A DNA stretch of 43,498 nt from the NCBI GenBank assembly GCA_905215775.1, contig CAJMRM010000020.1:1-43498 (forward strand), written 5' to 3'. This DNA is from an uncultured bacterium (lineage in GTDB: Bacteria; Bacillota; Clostridia; Lachnospirales; Lachnospiraceae). The notes under the pieces are model-generated. The model saw only the letters and a program-made list of their open reading frames with translations, was not told where the DNA came from and ran no database searches. The first letter of the stretch is position 1; each line of letters starts with the position of its first letter. Made by a program: the position numbers and the translations under genes. Positions 33,770 through 43,196 of this stretch are shown here, piece by piece.

Positions 33770-33806
33770 CTGTCCGGCAGGCCCGCAGACCTGGCGGACA
33801 GTTTTA
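33770..33806 (+). terminator. Terminator after the DUF1846 gene
   Basis: The arms CTGTCCGGCAGG (33770-33781) and CCTGGCGGACAG (33790-33801) pair over 12 positions with one mismatch, followed by TTTTATAAAT on the plus strand. Confidence 0.75.
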
Positions 33807-33900
33807 TAAATCTCATGCCGCCAGACGGCCGGTACAGAGCCACCCGGCGGCAGCGGGGATATTCTTCCCCATTATCAAATACAATCAGGAGGGTTACAAC

Positions 33901-35043
33901 ATGAACGAATTTCTGCCAAAGGAACTGAAGGACTACATCGCCCAGAACCAGGATACCCTAGTAAAGCTTCTGGACACCTTATGCCGCATCCCTGCCCCGT
34001 CCAACCACGAGGAGCTGCGGGCGGAATTCATCCGGGACTGGTTTGAAAAAGAGGGCTGCAAGGGCGCTTACATCGACAGCGCCTTAAACGTGATCTATCC
34101 GTTCCACTGCGAGTCCCAAAAGGACCTTCTGGCCTTCACCGCCCATTCCGATACGGTCTTCCCGGATATGGAGCCTTTTGATGTGGTCTATGACGGCGAC
34201 ATCATGCGGTGTCCCGGTGTGGGTGACAATACATCCAACCTGGCCATCATGATGCTTTTAGCCGCATGGTTCACCAAAAACAATTACGTTCCCAAATGCG
34301 GCATCCTCTTCGTTGCCAGCTCCGGAGAAGAGGGCCTCGGCAACTTAAAGGGCGTGCGCCAGTTAATGAAGGATTATGAAGGAAAGATCGCAGTCCATGT
34401 GGCTCTGGACGGCTCCTACGATTCCGTCGTCACCGGTGCTGTGGGCTCCCTGCGCTACCGTGTGGGCGTACATACCGAGGGCGGCCATTCCTATGGAAAA
34501 TTCGGCAACCTGAACGCCATCCAGGTTCTGTCCTCTATGATCGACACCCTTTATTCCTATAAGGTTCCGGCTCCCGGAAAGAGCACCTACAACGTAGGAA
34601 CCATCACCGGCGGCACCTCCATCAACACCATCGCCCAGTATGCGGAAATGCGGTTTGAATATCGCTCCGATGTGCGGGAAAGCCTGGCAGCCATGAACAA
34701 ATACTTCCTGTCCGTCGTGGATGCATACCGGAACATGGATAAGGTCTCCGTGGACCTGGAGCTCCTTGGAGAGCGTCCCTGTACCGGAGACGTGGACCAG
34801 GAAAAGCAGGACGCCCTGGTCAATAAAGCCTTAGACATCATCGAAGCCTTCACCGGAAAACGCGTGGAATGCGAATCCGGCTCCACCGACTGCAACATCC
34901 CTCTGTCCACCGGCGTTCCGTCCCTCTGCTTCGGCGGACACATGGGCACAGGCGCACACACCCGCGAGGAATTCCTGAACGTCAAGGATCTTCACATGGG
35001 AATGGAGATCGTGGCCGCCTTTATGATGACATATATGAATTAA
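33901..35043 (+). CDS. M20-family metallohydrolase (peptidase or amidohydrolase)
   Basis: The start is ATG 33901 with AGGAGGG about 7 nt upstream; the frame extends to 33718 but that crosses the terminator of the previous gene. The product is 380 residues. Di-zinc site motifs are visible: AFTAHSDTV (His, Asp), GVGDNTSNLA (bridging Asp), and SSGEEGLG (catalytic Glu and Glu ligand), with a late GAHTREEF His. A dimerisation domain (VHTEGGHSYGKFGNLNAI) is inserted. Family members are di-/tripeptidases, deacetylases or carbamoyl/allantoate amidohydrolases. The NCS2 purine permease 15 nt downstream leaves a nitrogen-compound hydrolase possible. Confidence 0.88.
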   Translation: MNEFLPKELKDYIAQNQDTLVKLLDTLCRIPAPSNHEELRAEFIRDWFEKEGCKGAYIDSALNVIYPFHCESQKDLLAFTAHSDTVFPDMEPFDVVYDGDIMRCPGVGDNTSNLAIMMLLAAWFTKNNYVPKCGILFVASSGEEGLGNLKGVRQLMKDYEGKIAVHVALDGSYDSVVTGAVGSLRYRVGVHTEGGHSYGKFGNLNAIQVLSSMIDTLYSYKVPAPGKSTYNVGTITGGTSINTIAQYAEMRFEYRSDVRESLAAMNKYFLSVVDAYRNMDKVSVDLELLGERPCTGDVDQEKQDALVNKALDIIEAFTGKRVECESGSTDCNIPLSTGVPSLCFGGHMGTGAHTREEFLNVKDLHMGMEIVAAFMMTYMN

Positions 35044-35058
35044 TGACCGGAGGATATC

Positions 35059-36444
35059 ATGAATCTTGACAAGCTGTTTCATTTAAAAGAAAATCACACG
35101 GACGTAAAGACCGAGATCATGGCTGGAATCACTTCATTCATGACCATGGCATACATCCTGGCTGTAAACCCCAACATCCTTTCCGCTGCCGGAATGGATC
35201 ACGGCGCAGTCTTTTCCGCCACCGCCATCGCTTCCTTCCTGGGAACCCTGTGCATGGCCCTGTTCGCCAACTATCCCTTTGCCCTGGCTCCCGGCATGGG
35301 CTTAAACGCCTATTTTGCTTATACGGTTGTCCTGGGCATGGGCTATTCCTGGCAGGTGGCCCTGGCAGCCGTACTGGCTGAGGGACTGATCTTCATCCTT
35401 CTGTCCCTGTTCAACGTCCGGGAGGCCATTTTCAACGCCATCCCCTTCAACCTTAAAAAGGCTGTCAGCGTGGGCATCGGCCTGTTCATCGCCTTCATCG
35501 GTTTACAGAACGCAAAAATTGTCATCGGAGGCGCCACCCTGGTAAGTCTGTTCTCCCTGAAGGGCTATAACGAGACCCTGGCGGAGGGACTGACCGCCTC
35601 CATGAGCGATGCCGGGATCACAGTTCTCCTGGCCATCATCGGCGTGATCATCACTGCCATCCTGGTGGTGAAGAACATCAAGGGCAATATCCTCTGGGGA
35701 ATCCTGATCACCTGGGGACTGGGCATTATCTGCCAGTTTGCCGGACTTTATGTACCCAATCCGGATCTGGGCTTTTACAGCCTGCTGCCCGATTTCTCCA
35801 ACGGGATCTCCATCCCCAGCCTGGCTCCTATTTTCTGTAAATTCAGCCTGGATGGCGTGCCGATCCTGGAATTTGCCGTAATTATATTTGCATTCCTGTT
35901 TGTAGATATTTTTGATACCATCGGTACATTGATCGGCGTGGCATCCAAAGCCAATATGCTGGACAAGGACGGAAAGCTGCCCCGGATCAAGGGCGCGCTC
36001 ATGGCAGACGCCATCGGCACCACTGCCGGAGCCATGTTAGGTACCTCCACAGTCACCACCTTCGTTGAGAGCGCCTCCGGCGTATCCGAGGGCGGACGTA
36101 CCGGACTTACCTCCCTGACCACCGCTGTGCTGTTCCTTCTGTCCCTGCTGCTGTCCCCGATCTTCCTGGCGATCCCATCCTTCGCCACGGCTCCGGCCCT
36201 GATCGTCGTAGGCTTCTATATGGTAAGCGCCGTCAGCGACATCGACTTCAAGGATCCCAGCCAGGGCATTCCGGCCTTCGTCTGCATTGCTGCTATGCCG
36301 TTCTTTTACAGCATCTCCGAAGGCATTTCCATGGGAGTCATCTCCTATGTGGCCGTCAATGCCATCACCGGCAAGGCCAAAAAGATCAGCCCCATGATGT
36401 ACATTCTGGCGCTGCTTTTCATCCTGAAATACATCTTCATGTAG
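35059..36444 (+). CDS. NCS2 family nucleobase permease (AzgA/PbuG-like)
   Basis: This 461-residue membrane protein with about 12-14 helices belongs to the AzgA branch of NCS2, which imports hypoxanthine, guanine or adenine with protons. Signatures are AGITSFMTMAYILAVNPNIL, ALAPGMGLNAYFAYTVV, FLFVDIFDTIGTLIGV and a GTSTVTTFVESASGVSEGGRTG segment, all strongly conserved. It is likely co-transcribed with the M20 gene 15 nt upstream. No purine riboswitch (xpt-type) was recognised upstream of the pair. Confidence 0.94.
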   Translation: MNLDKLFHLKENHTDVKTEIMAGITSFMTMAYILAVNPNILSAAGMDHGAVFSATAIASFLGTLCMALFANYPFALAPGMGLNAYFAYTVVLGMGYSWQVALAAVLAEGLIFILLSLFNVREAIFNAIPFNLKKAVSVGIGLFIAFIGLQNAKIVIGGATLVSLFSLKGYNETLAEGLTASMSDAGITVLLAIIGVIITAILVVKNIKGNILWGILITWGLGIICQFAGLYVPNPDLGFYSLLPDFSNGISIPSLAPIFCKFSLDGVPILEFAVIIFAFLFVDIFDTIGTLIGVASKANMLDKDGKLPRIKGALMADAIGTTAGAMLGTSTVTTFVESASGVSEGGRTGLTSLTTAVLFLLSLLLSPIFLAIPSFATAPALIVVGFYMVSAVSDIDFKDPSQGIPAFVCIAAMPFFYSISEGISMGVISYVAVNAITGKAKKISPMMYILALLFILKYIFM

Positions 36445-36456
36445 CACAGGAACGCG

Positions 36457-36507
36457 CAGAAAGCCGCAGATCCGGCCTCCCGGCCTCATCTGCGGCTTTC
36501 TGTTTTA
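36457..36507 (+). terminator. Strong terminator after the NCS2 permease gene
   Basis: The perfect 15-bp arms CAGAAAGCCGCAGAT (36457-36471) and ATCTGCGGCTTTCTG (36488-36502) are followed by TTTTATC. It works for the plus strand; on the minus strand the stem is not followed by a U-run. Confidence 0.9.
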
Positions 36508-36584
36508 TCTCTCTTTTTCCCATCCCATAGGCCCAACGTTTCTGCGCAGACCCTTTTCTTCCTCGCACAGCCGCCGTCAGCCGC

Positions 36585-39500
36585 TCATACCACCTCGATC
36601 CGGCTTCCGGCCCTGCCTCCGGTCCTGTCCTTTTTCACAACGATCTTCTTATCGATCCGTTCCTTCAGCTCGGTCACATGGGAAATGACCCCCACCATAC
36701 GGTTTCCGCCGGCCAGTCCGTTCAGCGCCTTCACTGCCTGGTTTAAGGCCTCTTCGTCCAGGGATCCAAAGCCCTCGTCCACAAACATGGCGTCCAGCTG
36801 GATCCCGCCGGCCCGGGCCTGGATCTCATCCGAGAGCCCCAGGGCCAGCGAAAGGGATGCCATGAACGACTCTCCCCCGGAAAGCGTCTTCACGCTGCGC
36901 TGGCTTCCGTTATAGTGGTCTGTCACATTCAGATCCAGTCCCACCTTCCCCTGCTTCGTATCCTGATCCTTTTTCCTCACCAGCTCATACTGACCGCCGG
37001 TCATGGTCATGAGCCGGACGTTGGCCTTCCTTAAGATCCTGTCAAAATATGCCATCTGTACATATGTTTCCAGCTCGATCTTATGTTTCTGGGCCAGATT
37101 TCCATTGGCCGTATCCGAAAGCGCCTTCACCCAGATGTAGCGTTTTTCCGCCTCCACCATGGCGTCCCGGCTTTTTAAAACGGCGGCATAGATCCTCCGG
37201 TTGTTCTCATATTCCGCATATCGCCTGGTCCTTTCCTCCCGGACTGCCTCCCGTTCCTTTTCCTTCTGCTCCAATACGGCTCCAGCGTCCGCTTCCGTTT
37301 CCGTGAGCCGTGGATCGGTCTGCGCCTCCAGGGCAGCCAGCGCTTCCCGGAGCCCCGCCTCCTTCTGCATATATTCCAGATACGTCTTTTCCGCCGCGGA
37401 GCTCTTTTCGGACATGATCCGTTTCTTTTCCCGGGCAGCTTCTCCCCGGCTCCGGACCTCCTCCGGAGTAAAGGCCCCCAGCGCCGCCTTTTTTTCCTCT
37501 ATGGAATCCAGGAGACCGGTCCGCTCCGTATCCAGCCGGGCCAGAAAAAGTCTTTTGTCCCCGGCCTGTGTCCGGCAGTCTCCTGCCAGCCGTTCCGTTT
37601 CCCCGGCCTCCTTTTCCAGCCGTTCCTTCCGAAGCTGCTTCTCCCGGTTTTCCTCCAGCTCCGCCCGCACCTTTGAAAGCGCGGCATTCAGATCTCCCAG
37701 CTCTCTTTCCAGGCTATGAAGCCAGCCCTCGTCCTTCGGATCCCCTGCCTCCGCCTCCATGGTCCGTCCATTTTCAGGGTCCGTCTGCTCTCCATATCCA
37801 GAAAGCGCCAATTCTGCCCGAATCTGGTCCTTCAGAGCCTCCATCCGGCCCATATCGGCCGCTTCCTCCCGGCGCTTTTCCGCCAGCGCCTCCTGGACGG
37901 CCTCCAGCCGCTTCTGGAGATCCGGACGGGACTCCCGCAGCTTTCTGTAACGGCCGGTTTCCTCCCGGAGCTTCAAGAGCGCATCCATCTTCTCCCTGCA
38001 CTGCCGGGCCAGCTCTTCCGAAGCTGACTGGTCATCCGGAAGCCCCAGCTCCTCCAGAAACTCCGTTCTCTGGGTCCGAAGGCCCGAAAGTGCCGTTTCT
38101 GCTGCCGCTGCCGCTTCTTTGGCTCGTTCCGCTGTCCTCTGAAGCTCTGGGAGCCCGGCTTCCAGCCTGGCAGCCTTCCGCTCCACCCTGGGTCTCTGTT
38201 CCAGAAACTGTATCATAGACTCTGCCCGCTTCTTCCCCGCATCCAGCTCTTCTCCTACGGCCTGAAGCGCTCCGGCCGCCAGGCTCCGGAAATACGCTCT
38301 CCCGTTCCGGCCTTCCTGGTCTACTAAGGTTCCGAACAGCACCTCTGCCTCCTCCTTCAGGCTCTTCTCTTCCTCTCTGATACGGAGCCTGCCCTGCATG
38401 GCCGCCGCGCTGGCCTCGATCATGGCCTGTCTGGCCCGGTCCGCCTCCAGCTTCTTCCTTTCCAGCTCTGACTTTTCCGGCGCTTCCGTTAAAAGCCTGG
38501 CCGGCTCCGGATGATGGACCGAACCGCAGACCGGACATTTCTCTCCCTCTGTCAGATTTCTGGCCAGGAGTCCCGCCTGGGCATCATAAAACTGCTGCTC
38601 CATGTGTCCGTGCTCTGCCTGGACTCTTCCATGGACGGCGGCCGCCCGCTCATACTCCTTCTGCACCCGCTCCTGCTCCAGGAACAGAGTATCCAGCTTT
38701 TCCAGCTTCCCATAGAACCGTTTGACCGAGGTCAGACGGTCTTCCAGCTTCATCTCCTCCTGTTTCCAGGAAGCCAGAGACAGCTCCGTTTCATGAAGCC
38801 TCTTTTCTGTCTCTGCCAGGGCGGCCTGATCTGCCAGCATAGCCTCCAGCTGCGTTTCCGCCTGTTTCCAGCTCCGTTCTTCCATGCAAAGCCGCTCTTC
38901 CCCGTCCCGGATCCCGGTTTCCAGAAGCTCCAGCCGCCGCTTCTGCTCTGTGCGGCGCTCTGTTTCATGAGCCATGGCCTGTTCTCTGGTCTCTGCTCCT
39001 TCCATTTCCGACAAACGCTTTTCCAGATCCGCCTTTCGCTCCCGTTCCCCGGTCTCCTGCTCCAGAAGCTCTGAGATCCGCTCCCGGTTCCCGTTCAGAC
39101 GTTCTCCGATCTCCTTCCACTGGAAAAATCTTCCCTCCAGCCCGGTCCTTCTGCTCTCAAGGCTTGTCAGGCGGCCCAACAGCCGTTCCCGCTCTCCATC
39201 CGCCCCCAGAAGTGAGGCAAGCTCCGTTTTTTTCTCCATAAGTCCCTGGTCCAGCGTATCCAGTCTCCGCAGAAGAGCTTCCAGTCCCGCCGCTTCCTCC
39301 TGCCTGCTCCGGTCCATTCCTGTCAGACGGGACTGTTCCCTCTTTAGCTCCTCATACTGCTTTTCCCATTCTGCGCATTCCCGGATCACCCGGTCCAGCT
39401 CCGGTACTGCCTCCTCAGCTTGTTTTGCCTCCTCCCAGGCGACGGCAGCCGCCTGGAGAAGCGGAAGGACCTGCCCTCTCTCCCCTTTCTTTTCCTCCAG

Positions 39501-40367
39501 CTCCCTCTTTCTTTTCCCGTTCTGGCGCACCCTTTCCACATATGCAGCCTGCTCCCGTACCTGGCCGTCCAGCTTCTCCAAACGGGCGTCCAGCTCTTCC
39601 AGCCGCCCGCTTCCACGGTCTGTCAGAACTTTTAAAAGCTCCAGCCCAGCCTCCACCTGGCCTTCAAAATTCACCCTTCTCAGCTCTGACAGGCGTTCCT
39701 CCAGATCCGGCTCGCCGGAGCAGTCTGCCCCATCCATGGACTGGGCAATGCTCCTCCGGATCTCTCTGTATTCCCCGTCACAGGCGCTTTTTATCTCTCT
39801 GAGCCGATTCTGTAAATCATAAAAAAGCTCCGTATGGAACAGCTGGCGGAAGATTTTCCCCCGCTCTGCTGTATCTGCCAGAAGGAGCTTTTGAAAGTCT
39901 CCCTGGGCAATCATGGCGATCTGGGTGAACTGCCCGTAATTCAGGCCAAGGATCTGCTCCACAGCCCTGGTCACTTCTCCCGTTTTTGTTACAGGCTGCC
40001 TCCCATTATAAAAATACAGCTCTGCCCTGGCCGCCTGGGTCGTAACTCCCTGGCCCCGCTCCTTTGGCCGCACATATTCGGGATTCCGGCGGACCCGGTA
40101 CCGCTTCCCATGACTTAAAAACGTCAGCTCCACAAAGGTCGGGGTCCCGGGCTCTGCATATTTGCTCTGAAACATGCCGGCTTCCCGGACGGCTCCGCTG
40201 GCTTCCCCGAAAAGCGCAAAGGCAATGGCATCAAAGATCGTCGTCTTTCCTGCACCGGTATCTCCGGTGATCAGGTACAGGCCGCCATCCCCCAGCTTTG
40301 TAAAGTCCACCTCTGTTTCTGCCGCATAAGGGCCAAAGGCACTGATGATCAGCTTTTCCGGCTTCAT
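36585..40367 (-). CDS. sbcC: DNA repair exonuclease subunit SbcC
   Basis: This 1260-residue SMC-like ATPase has Walker A ITGDTGAGKTTIFDAIAFALFG at residues about 33-54 and Q-loop IAQGDFQKLL. Long Glu/Arg-rich coiled coils flank a zinc hook CPVC (residues 611-614). The C-terminal signature is LSGGESFMASLSLALGLSDE, with Walker B MFVDEGFGSLDEEAL. With SbcD it forms the Mre11-Rad50-type nuclease that cuts hairpins and protein-blocked ends. The start overlaps sbcD by 4 nt (ATGA). The length is at the upper end of the usual 1000-1200 range because of extended coiled coils. Confidence 0.96.
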   Translation of the reverse strand: MKPEKLIISAFGPYAAETEVDFTKLGDGGLYLITGDTGAGKTTIFDAIAFALFGEASGAVREAGMFQSKYAEPGTPTFVELTFLSHGKRYRVRRNPEYVRPKERGQGVTTQAARAELYFYNGRQPVTKTGEVTRAVEQILGLNYGQFTQIAMIAQGDFQKLLLADTAERGKIFRQLFHTELFYDLQNRLREIKSACDGEYREIRRSIAQSMDGADCSGEPDLEERLSELRRVNFEGQVEAGLELLKVLTDRGSGRLEELDARLEKLDGQVREQAAYVERVRQNGKRKRELEEKKGERGQVLPLLQAAAVAWEEAKQAEEAVPELDRVIRECAEWEKQYEELKREQSRLTGMDRSRQEEAAGLEALLRRLDTLDQGLMEKKTELASLLGADGERERLLGRLTSLESRRTGLEGRFFQWKEIGERLNGNRERISELLEQETGERERKADLEKRLSEMEGAETREQAMAHETERRTEQKRRLELLETGIRDGEERLCMEERSWKQAETQLEAMLADQAALAETEKRLHETELSLASWKQEEMKLEDRLTSVKRFYGKLEKLDTLFLEQERVQKEYERAAAVHGRVQAEHGHMEQQFYDAQAGLLARNLTEGEKCPVCGSVHHPEPARLLTEAPEKSELERKKLEADRARQAMIEASAAAMQGRLRIREEEKSLKEEAEVLFGTLVDQEGRNGRAYFRSLAAGALQAVGEELDAGKKRAESMIQFLEQRPRVERKAARLEAGLPELQRTAERAKEAAAAAETALSGLRTQRTEFLEELGLPDDQSASEELARQCREKMDALLKLREETGRYRKLRESRPDLQKRLEAVQEALAEKRREEAADMGRMEALKDQIRAELALSGYGEQTDPENGRTMEAEAGDPKDEGWLHSLERELGDLNAALSKVRAELEENREKQLRKERLEKEAGETERLAGDCRTQAGDKRLFLARLDTERTGLLDSIEEKKAALGAFTPEEVRSRGEAAREKKRIMSEKSSAAEKTYLEYMQKEAGLREALAALEAQTDPRLTETEADAGAVLEQKEKEREAVREERTRRYAEYENNRRIYAAVLKSRDAMVEAEKRYIWVKALSDTANGNLAQKHKIELETYVQMAYFDRILRKANVRLMTMTGGQYELVRKKDQDTKQGKVGLDLNVTDHYNGSQRSVKTLSGGESFMASLSLALGLSDEIQARAGGIQLDAMFVDEGFGSLDEEALNQAVKALNGLAGGNRMVGVISHVTELKERIDKKIVVKKDRTGGRAGSRIEVV

Positions 40368-41506
40368 ACTTCTGCCTCCCCGTCCAATATTTTTTGTATC
40401 GTCTTTTCTGCCAGCTCCTTCTGCTCCCGGTTCATGGGCTGGTTATTCTGGAGTTCATAAAACTCTTCAAGCAGCTCCAGGGGCGTCCGGTCCTTCTCCT
40501 GGCTCCCGGCTTCCACCTCCCGGTCCTCCCTGGTCCTCCGGTTGTCATACTCCAGCCGCATCAGGTTCGGATAAACCGTCCGCAGCTTCCGGATCCCCTC
40601 GGGGATATCATCCTCATCCGTGAGCGTGATCTGGACATAATCCTCCGTATTCATCTCCTTGTAAAAATCCCGGCTGGTGACCTCCATATATGTGCCCCGG
40701 AGCTTCCTCATATCCCGCAAAGGCCTTAAGGGAATCTGGGAGACCTTTATCGTTCCTTTTTCAAAAAGCTCCACCATGGTCACTGATTTCTCCTGGGATA
40801 CCTCAGAAAACGAATATTTTAAAGGCGTCCCGCAGTAGCGCACGGTCTCCCGCCCCACATGCTGGGGGCTGTGGATATGGCCCAGGGCCACATAGTCGAA
40901 GGGAGCGAACACCGATACACCCACCTGATCCAGACCGCCCACAGACACCTCCTCCGACTCGCACCGGAAGGCTCCCGTCACAAACTGGTGGGACACCAGT
41001 ACGTTCCGCGTTCCCGTATCCACCTCCAGGCGCTCCACCGCCGTCCGGACCGCATCCTCATACGTTCCGATCTCCTGGTCCGGAAATGCGTGCCGGACCA
41101 CTGCCGGCTTCAAAAAAGGAAGGAGCCATATGGTCACCGGACCGTACTGGTCCTCCATAACGACGCTCCTTCCCGTTCCATCGTACACCGGAGATACATA
41201 TACCCCGCGGCCGCTCATGATCTCTGCCCCAAATGCGATCCGTTCCGGAGAATCGTGGTTCCCGCTGATCAGAAAGACCGGGACCCCACGGTCTGCCAGA
41301 GCCGTCAGAAATCCGTCCAATACCTGCACCGCCTCCCCGGACGGCACAGTCTTATCATAAATATCCCCGGCCAGAAGCACGCCGTCGGGCCGCTCCCGGT
41401 CCACGATCCCCAGAATTTCACCTAAAATATATTTCTGATCCTCCAGCATGGAAAACTCATATACCCGTTTTCCAATGTGAAGATCCGAAAGATGCAGTAA
41501 TTTCAT
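40364..41506 (-). CDS. sbcD: DNA repair exonuclease subunit SbcD
   Basis: The start is ATG 41506 (GGAGG 9 nt upstream); a GTG at 41512 is only 3 nt from it and less likely. The product is 380 residues. The calcineurin-like nuclease domain shows all metal motifs: LHLSDLHIGK, LAGDIYDK, ISGNHDSPERI, VLVSHQFV and ALGHIHSPQHV. The C-terminal capping domain and tail contact SbcC. It has Mn-dependent 3'-5' exonuclease and endonuclease activity in complex with SbcC. Confidence 0.96.
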   Translation of the reverse strand: MKLLHLSDLHIGKRVYEFSMLEDQKYILGEILGIVDRERPDGVLLAGDIYDKTVPSGEAVQVLDGFLTALADRGVPVFLISGNHDSPERIAFGAEIMSGRGVYVSPVYDGTGRSVVMEDQYGPVTIWLLPFLKPAVVRHAFPDQEIGTYEDAVRTAVERLEVDTGTRNVLVSHQFVTGAFRCESEEVSVGGLDQVGVSVFAPFDYVALGHIHSPQHVGRETVRYCGTPLKYSFSEVSQEKSVTMVELFEKGTIKVSQIPLRPLRDMRKLRGTYMEVTSRDFYKEMNTEDYVQITLTDEDDIPEGIRKLRTVYPNLMRLEYDNRRTREDREVEAGSQEKDRTPLELLEEFYELQNNQPMNREQKELAEKTIQKILDGEAEV

Positions 41507-41630
41507 ATGCACAAACCTCCCTGGCCGTTTCCTGCGTCTTTTCTGCTTCCATTTTCTGTTGTGCCCGGATCAGGCTCCGCCGCTTTCCTGCGGCTGAAAA
41601 ACAGCCGTTCCGCCGCCGAGGATCTGTTCC

Positions 41631-42110
41631 TCACCCGATCCTTCCCTCTTTTTCCAGGTATTCCAGAAACGCCGTACACCCAGTGACCACATCCCTGTAC
41701 GTTTCATCAAAGGCACCGGAATACCAGGGATCCCGGCAATCTGCTGTGGAGCCCGCAAATTCAAGCAGCTTTCTGATCTTTCTCCCCTTGCGGCGCCCCG
41801 TCATACGCTCTATATCTCTGATATTCATAGAATCCATGCCGATCAGGTAATCATAATACTCATAATCCGAGGCCTTTAGCTGAACAGCCCGCTTCCCGCC
41901 GCAGCATATCCCGTGCTTTGCCAGCTCCTCCCTTGCCGGCGGATAAACAGGATTCCCCATCCCATTCCATATTTCTTCTGTGCTGGTGGCCGCCGACGCG
42001 ATCTCAAACTGACCGGCTATGCCCCGCCTGGCTACCATATCCTTTAAAACAAATTCTGCCATTGGGGAGCGGCAGATGTTGCCGTAGCAGATGAAAAGTA
42101 CCTTTATCAT
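41631..42110 (-). CDS. Low-molecular-weight protein tyrosine phosphatase
   Basis: This 159-residue phosphatase has the P-loop CYGNICRS with nucleophile Cys8 and Arg14 (CX5R) and the general acid Asp127 in CRDPWYSG, all in the expected positions. It is a cytosolic enzyme; bacterial relatives dephosphorylate tyrosine kinases of capsule synthesis or arginine-phosphorylated proteins. No tyrosine kinase is nearby. AGGAG lies 10 nt before the ATG. It is upstream of sbcD with a 124-nt gap and no strong terminator, so read-through to sbcDC is possible. It is the last intact gene before the mobile-element remnant. Confidence 0.93.
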   Translation of the reverse strand: MIKVLFICYGNICRSPMAEFVLKDMVARRGIAGQFEIASAATSTEEIWNGMGNPVYPPAREELAKHGICCGGKRAVQLKASDYEYYDYLIGMDSMNIRDIERMTGRRKGRKIRKLLEFAGSTADCRDPWYSGAFDETYRDVVTGCTAFLEYLEKEGRIG

Positions 42111-42299
42111 AAAATTTTTCTCCTGATTTATCTCGGTTTATCTTGATTTTTTCTAGGTTTTATGCGGGTTTGCGCGATTTTCTCTTCTTCCGCCAATTTT
42201 TTGAACTTGTCTTTTTTCGGCTTATTTTGACCCGTTCTGGCGTGTTTTTCCAACCAAACTGTGTAAAAATCTGTGTAAAAACACCCTTCAAAATCCGTT
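42111..42299. other. AT-rich junction segment between phosphatase gene and integrase remnant
   Basis: This 189-nt segment has no credible gene. It carries short tandem direct repeats: TTTTACACA-type units at about 42259-42306 (CTGTGTAAAAA twice in tandem, a third partial copy inverted at the integrase end), and TTTATCT units repeated near 42126-42142. The base composition is clearly more A/T-rich than the chromosome to the left. It probably contains the old element/chromosome boundary, which I cannot place exactly. Confidence 0.4.
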
Positions 42300-43097
42300 T
42301 TACACATCGCCGATTTTTTCAGCATTCTCATCTTTATCAAAGCAGAGGAAAACAGAATAGCCATCAATCATCGGCTCAACTTTGAGCTCCGGTCTTGCAG
42401 CCAGAATATTCTTGAACGCCTCATACACATCATCCGTCATCGGAATCACCCATTTACCGGCATAGGTCTTGGTGGTATCCATGTACATCAAGGTTCCAGT
42501 CTTCTGGAGCTGATGATCCATATTGATGATTCTGTTCTCAAAGGCCAGATCCGATAACGTCAGTCCTGTAAATTCTGAAATGCGCATCCCGATCTTGAAC
42601 AGGATGTACATTCCATCATAATACTGGCGGTAATGTGTGTCGTTCTTAATGAAATTCAAGAAAGTTCTTTCTTCCTTCTTTGTAATCGCTTCACGAATCA
42701 CTGAGTCGTTCACCAGAATGGTTGCCAGCTGAAATGCAGGTCTCATCACACCTCGGATGGTATGGATGGTAGAAAAACTCTTTTTGTCTTCCTGCTACAG
42801 CTTAATCAACCATGCCTTTGCATCAGAAATTTTCACCTTATCAATACGCTTGCTCCCAAATGGATCCGCTTTCAGTACATTGATGACAGTTCCATATCCT
42901 GCCCGTGTGGTATTCTTAACTCCTGTCTTCTGGGAAATATATTTTTTCACCAGGCTGGGTACCGTATGTCCATCACCCTCAGGAGTAATGTCATCATCAA
43001 TATCCCGCTGAACCTTCTTTTCTAAATCTTTCAGTGCCCCATTATCTTTTTTGCCCTCTGGTACTGTATCTGTCCTCACTAGCTTCCAACTATACAG
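42300..43097 (-). pseudogene. int: Tn916-like tyrosine integrase, interrupted and truncated
   Basis: A single minus-strand frame shows homology to Tn916-family integrase. LYSWKLV and PEGKKDNGALKDLEKKVQRDIDDD are the N-terminal arm-binding part, ISDAKAW ends the first half, and VVNDS-like VNDSVIREAITKKEERTF with YILFKIGMRISEF (first catalytic Arg) follow. Defects are an in-frame TAG at 42797-42795, an apparent loss of about 17 residues where MMRPAFQ joins LATILVNDS, and a stop after PMIDGYSVFLCFDKDEN so that the His-x-x-Arg and Tyr catalytic box is missing. No start codon was found for the N-terminus. The comparison with Tn916 is from memory. Confidence 0.85.
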
Positions 43098-43196
43098 GCA
43101 CTGTAAATTGGGAGAGCCCTGCTGACAATTCCTTTTATGAGGAACATGAGAATGTATGCGCCCATGTCCTTAAAAAGGATATCACAAACAAAGCTC
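43098..43196. other. Degraded segment between excisionase and integrase remnants
   Basis: The integrase frame remains open up to 43169 but the predicted residues here no longer resemble an integrase N-terminus. An imperfect dyad (GGAACATG at 43141-43148 with CATGTCC at 43163-43169) is present. No gene is supported. Confidence 0.35.

Noticed and set aside
34995..35058. Search for a purine riboswitch upstream of the NCS2 permease
   Set aside because: The gap to the M20 gene is 15 nt, and no xpt-type aptamer is visible upstream of the M20 gene either.
37049..39822. Several long plus-strand open frames opposite sbcC (up to 282 codons)
   Set aside because: They are mirror frames of the GC-rich, Glu/Arg/Leu-rich coiled coil, giving Ser/Pro/Arg-rich nonsense without motifs.
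41579..41615. Small inverted repeats after the phosphatase gene as a terminator
   Set aside because: The stems are short (5-6 bp) and lack a U-tract; they are not convincing enough to list as a terminator.
42128..42367. 79-codon minus-strand frame across the junction segment
   Set aside because: It overlaps the integrase remnant in another frame and is Lys-rich by composition; there is no ribosome site or recognisable domain.
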